From: Pelotomaculum sp.
Lineage (GTDB): Bacteria; Bacillota; Desulfotomaculia; Desulfotomaculales; Pelotomaculaceae
DNA length: 9,412 nt
Assembly: GCA_022839445.1 (NCBI GenBank)
Contig: JALHFC010000085.1
Coordinates: forward strand, 1-9,412
Direction of reading: 5' to 3'
The position numbers were made by a program, and so were the translations under genes. This document shows positions 1 to 6,894 of the stretch, piece after piece. Position 1 is the stretch's first letter. The number at the start of each line of letters is the position of its first letter. Below the pieces are notes generated by a model. The model saw only the letters and a program-made list of their open reading frames with translations. It did no database searches and was not told the origin of the DNA.

Positions 1-853
1 TTTGCAGGATATCACCGGCCCCAAAAGCATAATTTATTACCTGGGTGTCGTAGCTATGGCCAGGTTGCTGGGCAAGCCTGTTTTTTTTTATGCCCAGGGC
101 ATAGGGCCCATCAACACTGCTTTGGGCAAGGCGCTGACGGGGTTAATCGCAAACCACGTCAATGCTATAACGGTGAGGGACCCCGACTCGCGGGACGAAC
201 TAAAGGCGCTTGGAGTTACCCGGCCTGAGCTTACTGTAACCGCCGACCCCGTGCTCGGTTTAGCGCCGTCGGTTATTGATGTTAAAAAAGGACGGAAAAT
301 CCTATCTTTGCTAGGTGTGGATGGGAGGCCTGTGGTAGGTGTTTCAGTGAGACCCTGGAAAGGGCTGGAAGGATATAAAAGGGCGATTGCCAAAGTAGCT
401 GACGACTTGGCAGGGGAAGGATGGCAGGTGCTGCTTATTCCGATGCATAGCCCCGGCGATTTAGAGACCTGCCGGGAGGTGGCCGCTTTGATGGGCGGGA
501 GGGCTATTCTTTTTGACCGGCACACCGATTATATGAGCTTGCTGGCTGTGACCGCCGGTCTAGACCTGGCTATCGGAATGCGCCTTCATTTTCTGATTTT
601 CAGCGTGCTTTCCGGTGTTCCCGTAGTTGGTGTTCCATACGATCCCAAGGTAAACAGCTTCCTACAATCGGCGGGCCTGTATCTGGGATTAAGTGCGGAA
701 AGGCTGGAGTACGGGGAGCTTTCTACCAGGGTTAAGCAAATTGCCGGCAACCGTCAAAAAATTAGCGCCGGTTTAAAGGAACGCACATCCGTGTTGCGCA
801 AGGAGGCGCTGAAAAATGCATCACTGGTGGCTGAACTTTTAAGGTCTCAGTGA
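1..853 (+). CDS. csaB: Polysaccharide pyruvyl transferase CsaB, 5'-truncated by window edge
   Basis: CsaB transfers a pyruvate ketal onto a secondary cell-wall polysaccharide so that SLH-domain proteins can dock on the wall; it acts in the cytoplasm. The reading frame is open from the left edge, and the TTG at position 2 is an internal leucine rather than a start. About 283 residues are visible, against roughly 360-370 in the family (from memory), so about 80 N-terminal residues lie outside. Family landmarks, numbered from base 2, are a segment ending in YAQGIGP (30-36), RDPDS (59-63), TADPV (80-84), GVSVRPW (113-119), the conserved GMRLH (192-196) and VPYDPKVNSFL (211-221). The stop is TGA at 851-853. 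No clear terminator follows. It lies upstream of an exported protein and an LCP protein on the same strand, but the gap of more than 400 bp argues against a tight operon. Confidence 0.9.
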   Translation, partial: LQDITGPKSIIYYLGVVAMARLLGKPVFFYAQGIGPINTALGKALTGLIANHVNAITVRDPDSRDELKALGVTRPELTVTADPVLGLAPSVIDVKKGRKILSLLGVDGRPVVGVSVRPWKGLEGYKRAIAKVADDLAGEGWQVLLIPMHSPGDLETCREVAALMGGRAILFDRHTDYMSLLAVTAGLDLAIGMRLHFLIFSVLSGVPVVGVPYDPKVNSFLQSAGLYLGLSAERLEYGELSTRVKQIAGNRQKISAGLKERTSVLRKEALKNASLVAELLRSQ

Positions 854-904
854 CGTCATATTATATAGGGGGATAAAAGCCGTACCCATAGTTTGGACGA
901 CATC

Positions 905-943
905 CATGCCGCTTGCGCGGCACAATCTAGCATGATGGCGGGG
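905..943 (+). repeat. Degenerate 39-bp repeat with CATGC/GCATG stem, copy 1
   Basis: This copy matches bases 6607-6645 at 30 of 39 positions, and 25 of the first 30, by my alignment. It contains CATGC (905-909) and GCATG (930-934), which can pair across the loop, and an inner CCGC/GCGG stem (909-912 with 917-920). Both copies are intergenic. The function is unknown; it may be a decayed mobile palindrome or a structured leader element. Confidence 0.45.
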
Positions 944-1089
944 ATAAAAGGTGTAATCTGCCCTTACCGGCATGATATACTGGATAAAGCAAGTAATCTG
1001 CTCATATCTATAAGTTTTAGGGCGGTATAAATTACGTTTCAAAATAAATACCGGCTCCGGGGTTTTTTATACAAATAAAGGAGTTATGT

Positions 1090-1206
1090 ATGTTCATGTC
1101 GAAGTGTATTCAGATAATCATTTCCCGGCGTAGTGCCATTCAGTGGGTCCTATTACCCCCGCCTCGCCGGGTGTTGTTGCCGTCGCTTAAGCGAGTTGTT
1201 TGCTGA
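1090..1206 (+). CDS. Possible 38-residue small protein
   Basis: An ATG at 1090 follows a strong ribosome site AGGAG (1079-1083) with 6 bases between, and the frame stays open for 38 codons to TGA at 1204-1206. In-frame ATG codons occur at 1090 and 1096; a further ATG at 1086 is in another frame. The product is basic and moderately hydrophobic, with an isoleucine run near residues 9-11 and two Arg-rich spots. I recognise no family. The inverted repeats from 1124 onward overlap the ORF, so the region could instead be a structured leader or a small leader peptide for the gene at 1278. The ribosome site is the only real support. Confidence 0.25.
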   Translation: MFMSKCIQIIISRRSAIQWVLLPPPRRVLLPSLKRVVC

Positions 1207-1277
1207 CGATACACCAAGCCGGGCTTGCAAACAGTTGCTTTCCCGCAAATATGTATACAGGGAAACGGGGTGTTTTT

Positions 1278-1691
1278 ATGAGTGTTGGCAGGGGTAAGTT
1301 AACCTTAATGGTTTTGTTGGCAGTTGTTGCGCTCTCCTTCCTTGGCTACGCTGCTTTTGCCGGAACCGGCGGTGATCCTGGCGGCAGCGACGATCCGCTT
1401 GTTACCAGGAGTTTTGTCGACCAGTATGTCCAGTGGAAGGTGGCCGAGCTAAATACAGGCCAGGTTCTGAGAGGACGCGCCGGTTCGGAGTTGATACTCA
1501 GGCGGGGGCAGGCGGCAGTGGTTGATCCCACCGGCAACGGTGTAATCGATCTTACCGCCGGAGTCGACATTTTTGCCAGGGGCGAAGTGCCTGCAAATCA
1601 CCTGCTGGTTATACCAAGAGAAGACGGGCGCGGGATAAAGGCTGAATCCCCGGTTGTCGTTATGTACCGGGGCGGGGCGGTATTGCCGTGA
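1278..1691 (+). CDS. Small exported protein of unknown function
   Basis: This 137-residue protein has a basic start and one hydrophobic segment (about residues 9-28), ending in an Ala-rich stretch that could be a signal-peptide cleavage region or a membrane anchor. The mature part opens with a Gly/Asp-rich linker and DDPLVTRSFVDQYV (38-51). A likely beta-rich domain follows, with ELILRRGQA (71-79), TGNGVIDLTAG (85-95), VPANHLLVIPREDGRG (104-119) and VMYRGG (128-133). I recall similar short proteins in Firmicute envelope loci, but I know no assigned function and give none. The ATG at 1278 was preferred because GGGG (1267-1270) lies 7 bases upstream and the hydrophobic segment then follows directly; the longer in-frame extension to 1200 lacks a ribosome site. 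The LCP gene starts 94 bases downstream on the same strand, so co-transcription is plausible. Confidence 0.75.
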   Translation: MSVGRGKLTLMVLLAVVALSFLGYAAFAGTGGDPGGSDDPLVTRSFVDQYVQWKVAELNTGQVLRGRAGSELILRRGQAAVVDPTGNGVIDLTAGVDIFARGEVPANHLLVIPREDGRGIKAESPVVVMYRGGAVLP

Positions 1692-1785
1692 GAAAAATAA
1701 GGTGGGCGCCGGTGGTTTTCTTGATAACTGCGCCATGTGGCGCTTCGCGCGTCGAGGTGAATATAACGATGTGTGGTGATATGGA

Positions 1786-3153
1786 GTGAGAGTAAAGAGG
1801 CGGAAACTAAAGAGAAAAGCGCCGGTTATAATTTGTTCTTTACTTTTGCTGGCGTTGCTGGCCGGCGGCTGTGTGCTCGCGAAAAATTTGTTTTTTTTGA
1901 CGGAGCCTGAGGGCGCCCCGCCGCCTGTCAAGGAAGGGAAACGTGTCAGCGTATTATTGCTGGGGATAGACGCCCGGCAAGGTGAAACCATGGCCCGGTC
2001 CGATACAATGATCCTGGCCGATGTAGACCCAAAAAGCAAGCGGATGACCCTTCTTTCTATACCGCGGGATACCGGGGTTTCCATTCCAGGATATGGCTGG
2101 GACAAGATCAACAGCGCCACTGTCTACGGGGGGCCGGAGTTGGCCATGAAGGTCGTCTCGGAACTAACCGGCGTGTCGGTCAAACACTATGTGCTGACTA
2201 ATTTTAGCGGTTTTAAGGAAATTGTAGATATCCTCGGCGGGGTTACGATAGACGTTGAGCAAGATATGTACCACTGGGATGATGAGGACGGGGGCGCCTA
2301 CGAGATTGATCTGGAAAGAGGCCTCCAGCGCCTTGACGGGGATAAATCACTCCAGTATGTGCGTTTCCGAGACTACCCGATGGGTGATATAGATCGCACC
2401 GCCATCCAGCAGAAGTTTTTGGCGGCTTTGGCAAAAGAGGTCCTTCAGCCGGCAACCATCCCCAAGTTGCCCAAGCTGGTCCCCGAAATCAACCGTTATG
2501 TCAAGACAAATTTGAGTGTAAGCAATATGGTTACGTTGGCCTCCGCAGCAAAGAACTTGGAAAACTGCAACATTGCCGCCCAGACATTACCAGGGCGACC
2601 GGTTGACATCGAGGGCGGCAGTTACTGGGGGGTAAACCCGTCTGAAGCAAGGCAAGCTGTGGCGATGATCTTTAACGGTGAGACTTTAAATAATATTGTG
2701 CTGAGCACCCCGCTAACCGGCCAGTATGCCGGCGCCGTGGGAACGAGAGCTACCGGGCAGTCAAATGCCGGGGAAAAGGCAGACGAAGATGATCAGTCTA
2801 CCGGTGATAAGGACGGGAAGGGTACCGGGTTGCCCAAGCCCGGGCAGGATGGCCAGGGTGGTAAAACCGGTAAGGACGGCATCATGAAGGTCGTTCCTAT
2901 TGGTACCGACCCGAAGGCGGGATCCGGTGATCCCGGTACATCCGGTAAGGGGTCTTCAACCGGACCCAGTAAAGGCGCTACAACAACACCGGAGCCTGGG
3001 CCCGAGGCTGAGCCTGGGACCGAGCCTGGATCCGGGACCAAGCCTGGAGAGCCCCCGCCCGCGTCACCACCCGGCGGGAGTAATATAGAGCCTGAAAGGG
3101 AAACTGTTCCACCGGCGATCCCCGGTGTGCCGGGAGCCAAGAAAAACACTTGA
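1786..3153 (+). CDS. LytR-CpsA-Psr (LCP) family cell-wall polymer ligase
   Basis: LCP proteins attach undecaprenyl-linked glycopolymers to peptidoglycan on the outer face of the membrane. The 455-residue product has a basic N-terminus, one membrane segment (about residues 13-33) and an extracellular LCP domain (about 53-220). Hallmarks are LLLGIDAR (57-64), ARSDTM (70-75), SIPRDT (91-96), DKINSATVYGG (106-116), FRDYPMGDIDR (194-204) and QQKFL (208-212); the arginines and aspartates in these motifs are the expected lipid-phosphate and metal ligands. Residues 221-308 look folded. Residues 309-455 are a low-complexity Gly/Pro/Thr/Lys/Glu-rich tail, unusually long for the family. The start is a GTG at 1786 with GGTGAT (1775-1780) 5 bases upstream; the ATG at 1781 is out of frame. 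A terminator follows 27 bases after the stop. The polymer cannot be inferred, so I give no TagTUV-type symbol. Confidence 0.92.
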   Translation: MRVKRRKLKRKAPVIICSLLLLALLAGGCVLAKNLFFLTEPEGAPPPVKEGKRVSVLLLGIDARQGETMARSDTMILADVDPKSKRMTLLSIPRDTGVSIPGYGWDKINSATVYGGPELAMKVVSELTGVSVKHYVLTNFSGFKEIVDILGGVTIDVEQDMYHWDDEDGGAYEIDLERGLQRLDGDKSLQYVRFRDYPMGDIDRTAIQQKFLAALAKEVLQPATIPKLPKLVPEINRYVKTNLSVSNMVTLASAAKNLENCNIAAQTLPGRPVDIEGGSYWGVNPSEARQAVAMIFNGETLNNIVLSTPLTGQYAGAVGTRATGQSNAGEKADEDDQSTGDKDGKGTGLPKPGQDGQGGKTGKDGIMKVVPIGTDPKAGSGDPGTSGKGSSTGPSKGATTTPEPGPEAEPGTEPGSGTKPGEPPPASPPGGSNIEPERETVPPAIPGVPGAKKNT

Positions 3154-3180
3154 CGGTTTAACTAAATCATGCGACAAAAA

Positions 3181-3212
3181 TGCCGGGCATCTGCCCGGCA
3201 TAGGCCTTTTTT
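3181..3212. terminator. Bidirectional intrinsic terminator between convergent genes
   Basis: A perfect 9-bp stem, TGCCGGGCA (3181-3189) with TGCCCGGCA (3192-3200), has a 2-base loop as drawn, or a 4-base loop if the last pair opens. On the plus strand it is followed by TAGGCC and then six T's (3207-3212), ending the LCP transcript. On the minus strand the stem is followed directly by five T's (the A run at 3176-3180), which would end the minus-strand operon about 200 bases past its last stop codon. Confidence 0.85.
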
Positions 3213-3373
3213 ATATTAATTTAATTGAGTTTACGGCGATATATAGTCCCCACGAACACCTTTAGGTCCACATTAAGCACACCTAATCCTGGCCGACGCT
3301 TTGCGCGGCGCGTAATTTCCCCTATCCGTTAACTCAGTAGGCGCACATATCTTATTATAGCCTTATACAGCCC

Positions 3374-3405
3374 GTAAAGTAGGTGTACCTTCTATACTAC
3401 TTTAC
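3374..3405 (-). other. Inverted repeat over the stop codon of the DUF4330 gene
   Basis: GTAAAGTAG (3374-3382) and CTACTTTAC (3397-3405) are perfect 9-base inverted repeats with a 14-base loop. The right arm contains the last two codons and the TAG stop of the minus-strand gene. It is AT-rich and has no T run after it, so it is not a standard terminator. It might stabilise the mRNA 3' end, or be chance. Confidence 0.4.
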
Positions 3406-3873
3406 CGTTACGCCGTAAACGATCCCGGTAGATGAGACCGTGTTGGTTTTAATCTGGATCGGAGCGCCGGTTTTAATTTCCTTATTGCCGATGGTGATAT
3501 TGTTATCGGTTACTATAGCCGGCGAGCTTATGGTGACAATAGCGTTGTACAGCTCCGGCACGTCGGCCAGCACAACCCTGCCGTCTAGTGTAGGCACGGC
3601 CTGCTTGTAGGGCGAAGGCTGGTTATGAATAACTTTACCCAGCACGATGTTGGTTTGCACATCCCGCACTATTTGACCCTCTTTATAACCTTCTACTGTT
3701 GGCTGGCGCACTTTTTCCACTAAAACACTGAATTCAATATTTCCGTTTTGCGCGGCCAAACCTCTGTTTACAAAAAACAGCTTGTATGTTCCCGCCGCGA
3801 TCAAGGCCAGGATCAGTCCGATGATAAAAACGTCGACAAAATTGAATTTTGCCTTGCTTGTTTTATTTTTCAC
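3397..3873 (-). CDS. DUF4330 family membrane-anchored protein
   Basis: This 158-residue protein has a short Lys-rich cytoplasmic start, one membrane helix (about residues 12-34) and an extracytoplasmic domain rich in predicted beta strands. Segments that look conserved for DUF4330 from memory are FNFVDVFII (10-18), VEKVRQPTVEGYKEGQIV and the adjacent NIVLGKVI. The molecular role of DUF4330 is unknown; it recurs beside O-antigen ligase and glycosyltransferase genes, suggesting a part in envelope polysaccharide assembly (inference). The start is a GTG whose first base is the last base of the upstream ligase's stop (TAGTG), so translation is probably coupled. The AAAGG upstream is about 11 bases away. 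It is the last gene of the minus-strand operon. Confidence 0.85.
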   Translation of the reverse strand: MKNKTSKAKFNFVDVFIIGLILALIAAGTYKLFFVNRGLAAQNGNIEFSVLVEKVRQPTVEGYKEGQIVRDVQTNIVLGKVIHNQPSPYKQAVPTLDGRVVLADVPELYNAIVTISSPAIVTDNNITIGNKEIKTGAPIQIKTNTVSSTGIVYGVTVK

Positions 3874-5180
3874 TACAGTTCATTCCTTTCAATGTCCCGG
3901 CGCTCTTGCGCGAATTTTTCTGTAACCAGTAAGACGGCTATCAACAGCCACAGTAGAATACCCAACTTATAATACCACAGAAAGTAATCCACGGTGGAGT
4001 GGACTAAAAATCCTGCCAGCGCCGCCATTATCCCCGCGTTTATATTCCGGACGTAATAATCTTTGACCGAGCAAAGTTTCAGCCCGAGCCTGAATATCGC
4101 AAGAAGCAGCCAGATAAAAACCACCATGCCAAGTATACCAAACTCACCGATAATCTGTAAATACAGGTTGTGCGAGTGGGGTACCATATTGGAATTGTGC
4201 GCGTGGGTGTAATATACCCTGGAGAAGGCTATTCTCCCTAGCCCGACCCCGGTTTCCCAGTGGGACTTGATTAAAGATATGGTTGAATGCCAGGTATCGA
4301 GCCGGTACGCGTTCGAGGAGTCCTTGAGCGAAGTGATGGTTGAGAGCCGCTGCAATATTGTTTTCGGAAGAAACCAGTAGGCGATAAATCCGGCCACGGG
4401 CAATGTCTGCAGCAGCAGCTTGTTTTTAAACAGGGCGAAAATAACCAGGGCGGCTGCAAACGCCAGCCAGCCGCCTCTGGAATAGGTAAGGACCAGGCAA
4501 AAGATAGACAGTCCGGCTGTAAAAGCAAAGAAAAACTGCCGGCCACGGCTGGCGGAGCTAAATATAAAGCCCAGGGACAGCGACGCGGAAAGGACCATGT
4601 ACTGGGCCAGCAGGTTTGGATTTTCAAAAACAGCGTAAGCCCTGTTTTTAATATCCGTATTCTTTGTTATGTCGAGCCATTCTTTTTTCATCTCCAGGAT
4701 GTTTGCCCCGTTGTAAAACTGAAAGATAGCGTAACCGGCCGTGATCGCGGCGGCTACCGCCAGGCAAAAGACAAAGTTGTCCAGCTTCTCCCGGCTATCG
4801 AACACGTTAACCATGACAAATAAATAAATCAAGCCCGTCACCGGAATCAAAAACTCGCTCGCGCTGCTATAAAACAATACCGAAGTGATCGTGGCATAGA
4901 AAAACACAAGGTATAGCAACAGCAGCGGCACCAGCAAGGGCGAAAGGTGGAAACGAAAACGGCGGGCGCCGCTTAAAATGCTCAGGATAAAAGAAAACAA
5001 GGTCAATAAAGACAGCAAAAAAAGTGCTTTAAAAGGGACAAACGGCAGCAGGAGAGCGGCTGCATATAGCCCGGCTTCTGTTTTGTAGAGCGTGGCGGCC
5101 GCTATTATAATCGCGCCCAGGGCAATCAGCGCCTGTTGCCACGGTAAAGTAATCAAGGCCAAGGCCGCTAAGGCAACCAT
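3873..5180 (-). CDS. O-antigen ligase/polymerase-like protein (Wzy_C family), start uncertain
   Basis: This is a polytopic membrane protein of at least 435 residues with about ten or more hydrophobic segments. It fits the Wzy_C (O-antigen ligase/polymerase) family, whose members join or polymerise undecaprenyl-linked glycans outside the membrane. Landmarks are ENPNLLAQYM (186-195), TYSRGGWLAF (232-241), the loop beginning RLDTW (293-297), ETGVGLG (309-315), HSHNLYLQIIGEFGILG (336-352) and HSTVDYF (394-400). In a Gram-positive it probably acts on a wall or capsule-like glycan. The ATG at 5180 gives the longest frame with a conventional start, but it lacks a good ribosome site. The same frame stays open upstream to 5306 with plausible protein sequence and no ATG, GTG or TTG, so the true N-terminus may begin at the ATG at 5301 with a one-base shift between. 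It is the middle gene of a minus-strand operon and overlaps the next gene by one base. Confidence 0.85.
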   Translation of the reverse strand: MVALAALALITLPWQQALIALGAIIIAAATLYKTEAGLYAAALLLPFVPFKALFLLSLLTLFSFILSILSGARRFRFHLSPLLVPLLLLYLVFFYATITSVLFYSSASEFLIPVTGLIYLFVMVNVFDSREKLDNFVFCLAVAAAITAGYAIFQFYNGANILEMKKEWLDITKNTDIKNRAYAVFENPNLLAQYMVLSASLSLGFIFSSASRGRQFFFAFTAGLSIFCLVLTYSRGGWLAFAAALVIFALFKNKLLLQTLPVAGFIAYWFLPKTILQRLSTITSLKDSSNAYRLDTWHSTISLIKSHWETGVGLGRIAFSRVYYTHAHNSNMVPHSHNLYLQIIGEFGILGMVVFIWLLLAIFRLGLKLCSVKDYYVRNINAGIMAALAGFLVHSTVDYFLWYYKLGILLWLLIAVLLVTEKFAQERRDIERNEL

Positions 5181-5338
5181 TGCCAGTAAAACCCCGTACC
5201 CGGCTGCCGGACGCCAGCGGGCTACGAACTGCTCCGGCAGCCAGGTAATCCGCCGTTTTGTTGAGAACGCTTTTTCCCGTGTTAATAAGATAGCTTCCCA
5301 TTGGTTTTATCCGACCTTTAAACTATTAGTTGAATCTA

Positions 5339-6532
5339 TTAAAAGGTTATACCGCAGCAGGTGGACAAAACACTGGCAATTTCACGCGCCCGCGCCTGCC
5401 ACGAGTGTTTTTCCATCATTGCCGCCTGCCGCCGCGCCCTATCCGGGCAATGCTCTTGGAGCGCGGTGTCCACAGCGGTGGCGAAATCATCCTGGTTTTT
5501 AGAGACGTAAACAAACTCGTGAAATTCTTCAACCGACGGCAGCGCCGTGGCAACCACCGGCTTGCCGGTGGACAGGTATTCATAAAGTTTTAGCGGGTCT
5601 GAGGCGCGCGAGTGTTCGGCCTGCGTTCTGGGCAAGAGCAGCGCCGAAGCGTGGCGCATGTACCCGGGCAGCAGCTCGTAAGGCCGGCTCTTTAGCCAGT
5701 AAACATTAGCCTTATCCAGCAGCCCCCTCCATTGCCCCGCGCCGGTCGTACCCTCGTAGTGGTGACCGATCAATACTATAGAGTAACCGGGCTTACGCTC
5801 CGCCAGGTGGTTTAAAAGTTCCAGGTCGACCCAGGAGTTGATTGAACCCGTATACATCAGCACGGGTGGGGGTATCTTTTCCATTTCAGGTACCGGTGGG
5901 TGGTTTTCCAGCCGCCGGAAGTGTTCTACATTTACACCGTTTTTGATAACGTGGACTGCTCTGTTATAAAGCGCTGCGTATTTTCGCGCTAGATCCGGGG
6001 ATACGGCGATTACCGCGTCGCTTTTAGCCATCATGTACTTGTAAAAAAGCTTGTTTTCGGCCAGCACACGCGGGTGTTCACTGATCAAAGGAAAGGCAAA
6101 AGAGTCGTCAAGAATATGAAACAGAAGATATTTGGGACGCAATCTTTTAACCAGGTTGGTTTGGGTGTAGCTCCACGACGATATATAAAAAAGGACGCGC
6201 TCCCGCCAGGACGGGCCATAACGGTTTTGCAGGACCTTGTCCAGTTTTTTAGCGGCGAGGCCGTCGGCCATTTTCCGCAGACCGAGGAACACCGGCGCAA
6301 AACCCATGGCCGGAGTGTAAACGGTGACGCCGCCATATACTTGTGTCTGCCAGCGGGCGGCGGTCAGCAGGTAACGCGAGTCGCCCAGCGCCCCCGTAAA
6401 CCCCCTGGGCGGGTTTATATACAGCTTGTCTACCCCGGTGACGGCGGCGGCAAGAAATCTTACCGTGTCGTGAATCTCTCGCATGTTCCAGGGGTTCATG
6501 CCGGCAAAAACCACCGCCTGGATTTTTTTCAA
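5339..6532 (-). CDS. GT-B family glycosyltransferase (group 1 type)
   Basis: This 397-residue cytoplasmic protein would transfer a sugar from a nucleotide donor during assembly of an envelope polysaccharide. Its fold type is read from the C-terminal GT4-like signature SDPLKLYEYLSTGKPVVAT (311-329), where the acidic and lysine residues bind the donor, plus NGVNVEHF (198-205) and YTGSINSWVDLELL (227-240). The N-terminal half has FHILDDSFAFP (138-148), which recalls TuaH-like teichuronic acid transferases; that similarity is from memory and the sugar is unknown. I chose the TTG at 6532 because a perfect AGGAGG (complement of 6542-6547) lies 9 bases upstream. The frame could be opened at a TTG at 6553, but that would place the ribosome site inside the gene. 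It heads the operon with the ligase and DUF4330 genes, with about 37 bases before the possible ligase start at 5301. Confidence 0.88.
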   Translation of the reverse strand: MKKIQAVVFAGMNPWNMREIHDTVRFLAAAVTGVDKLYINPPRGFTGALGDSRYLLTAARWQTQVYGGVTVYTPAMGFAPVFLGLRKMADGLAAKKLDKVLQNRYGPSWRERVLFYISSWSYTQTNLVKRLRPKYLLFHILDDSFAFPLISEHPRVLAENKLFYKYMMAKSDAVIAVSPDLARKYAALYNRAVHVIKNGVNVEHFRRLENHPPVPEMEKIPPPVLMYTGSINSWVDLELLNHLAERKPGYSIVLIGHHYEGTTGAGQWRGLLDKANVYWLKSRPYELLPGYMRHASALLLPRTQAEHSRASDPLKLYEYLSTGKPVVATALPSVEEFHEFVYVSKNQDDFATAVDTALQEHCPDRARRQAAMMEKHSWQARAREIASVLSTCCGITF

Positions 6533-6606
6533 AAGTTTATGCCTCCTGGTCAATTTAAGTTAAGTTGCTAAAGATTGCCGCCTTAGTTATGTTTCCCCAA
6601 AACCAA

Positions 6607-6645
6607 CATGCTGCTTACGCGTCACAACCCAGCATGAAAATGGGG
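6607..6645 (+). repeat. Degenerate 39-bp repeat with CATGCTG/CAGCATG stem, copy 2
   Basis: The second copy of the element at 905-943 has a better hairpin: CATGCTG (6607-6613) pairs with CAGCATG (6630-6636) around a 16-base loop, and CCCCA (6595-6599) can pair with TGGGG (6641-6645) outside it. It lies in the probable 5' leader of the glycosyltransferase operon, in reverse orientation to that transcript. Confidence 0.45.
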
Positions 6646-6865
6646 CTAGAACTACGCCAAGTACCATTTTCTTAACAAAGGAAATGTGTTGTATCGGAAG
6701 AATGTACAATTATAAGGGTGCCATCATTAGAAGTGTTTGCTTGCCACACAGTTATTTTAATATGAGATTGCAAGGAACTAAAAGGATCATATTCATATCA
6801 GGACTTTCCAACGTAAATCGAAACCCTTGAAACCTTAGTCTGCAGCTTCAATGGCGCCAACTAGA

Positions 6866-6894
6866 ATAATATAGCCGGGGGCCGGGATTGTCAA
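6866..6894 (-). promoter_or_regulatory. Sigma-A-like promoter for the glycosyltransferase operon
   Basis: On the minus strand, TTGACA (6894-6889) is a perfect -35 box. After exactly 17 bases comes TATTAT (6871-6866), one mismatch from the -10 consensus. It points toward the glycosyltransferase gene about 330 bases away. No better candidate was found nearer the gene. Confidence 0.6.

Larger units (their letters stand above)
854..1277. other. Gene-poor region between csaB and the exported protein, rich in repeats
   Basis: This stretch holds no long gene. It contains an 11-base direct repeat GGGGATAAAAG (869-879 and 940-950), a 9-base direct repeat GTAATCTGC (953-961 and 993-1001), and a CATGC/GCATG hairpin that resembles one at 6607-6645. 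Between 1124 and 1265 lies a run of inverted repeats: CCCGGCG/CGCCGGG (1124-1130 with 1165-1171), a perfect palindrome TCGCTTAAGCGA (1183-1194), TGTTTGC/GCAAACA (1197-1203 with 1227-1233) and TTTCCC/GGGAAA (1239-1244 with 1260-1265). One short ORF with a good ribosome site starts at 1090. I see no convincing promoter and match it to no known riboswitch. Confidence 0.6.

Noticed and set aside
839..1042. Minus-strand open frame of 67 codons after csaB
   Set aside because: No ribosome site seen, no family features, and it runs through the repeat-rich intergenic region.
1070..1277. Known riboswitch (c-di-GMP, T-box or similar) upstream of the exported protein
   Set aside because: Inverted repeats are present, but none of the conserved core motifs I know for these classes could be found.
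1730..1743. GCGCCA/TGGCGC hairpin between the exported protein and LCP genes
   Set aside because: The stem is perfect, but the loop is only two bases and no T run follows, so a terminator call is not supported.
1449..2120. Long minus-strand open frame (223 codons) opposite the exported protein and LCP genes
   Set aside because: It is antisense to two genes with clear motifs, shows no recognisable domain and spans their intergenic gap; a shadow frame of GC-biased codons.
6074..6571. Plus-strand open frame of 165 codons opposite the glycosyltransferase
   Set aside because: It is antisense to strong glycosyltransferase sequence and its translation has no family features.
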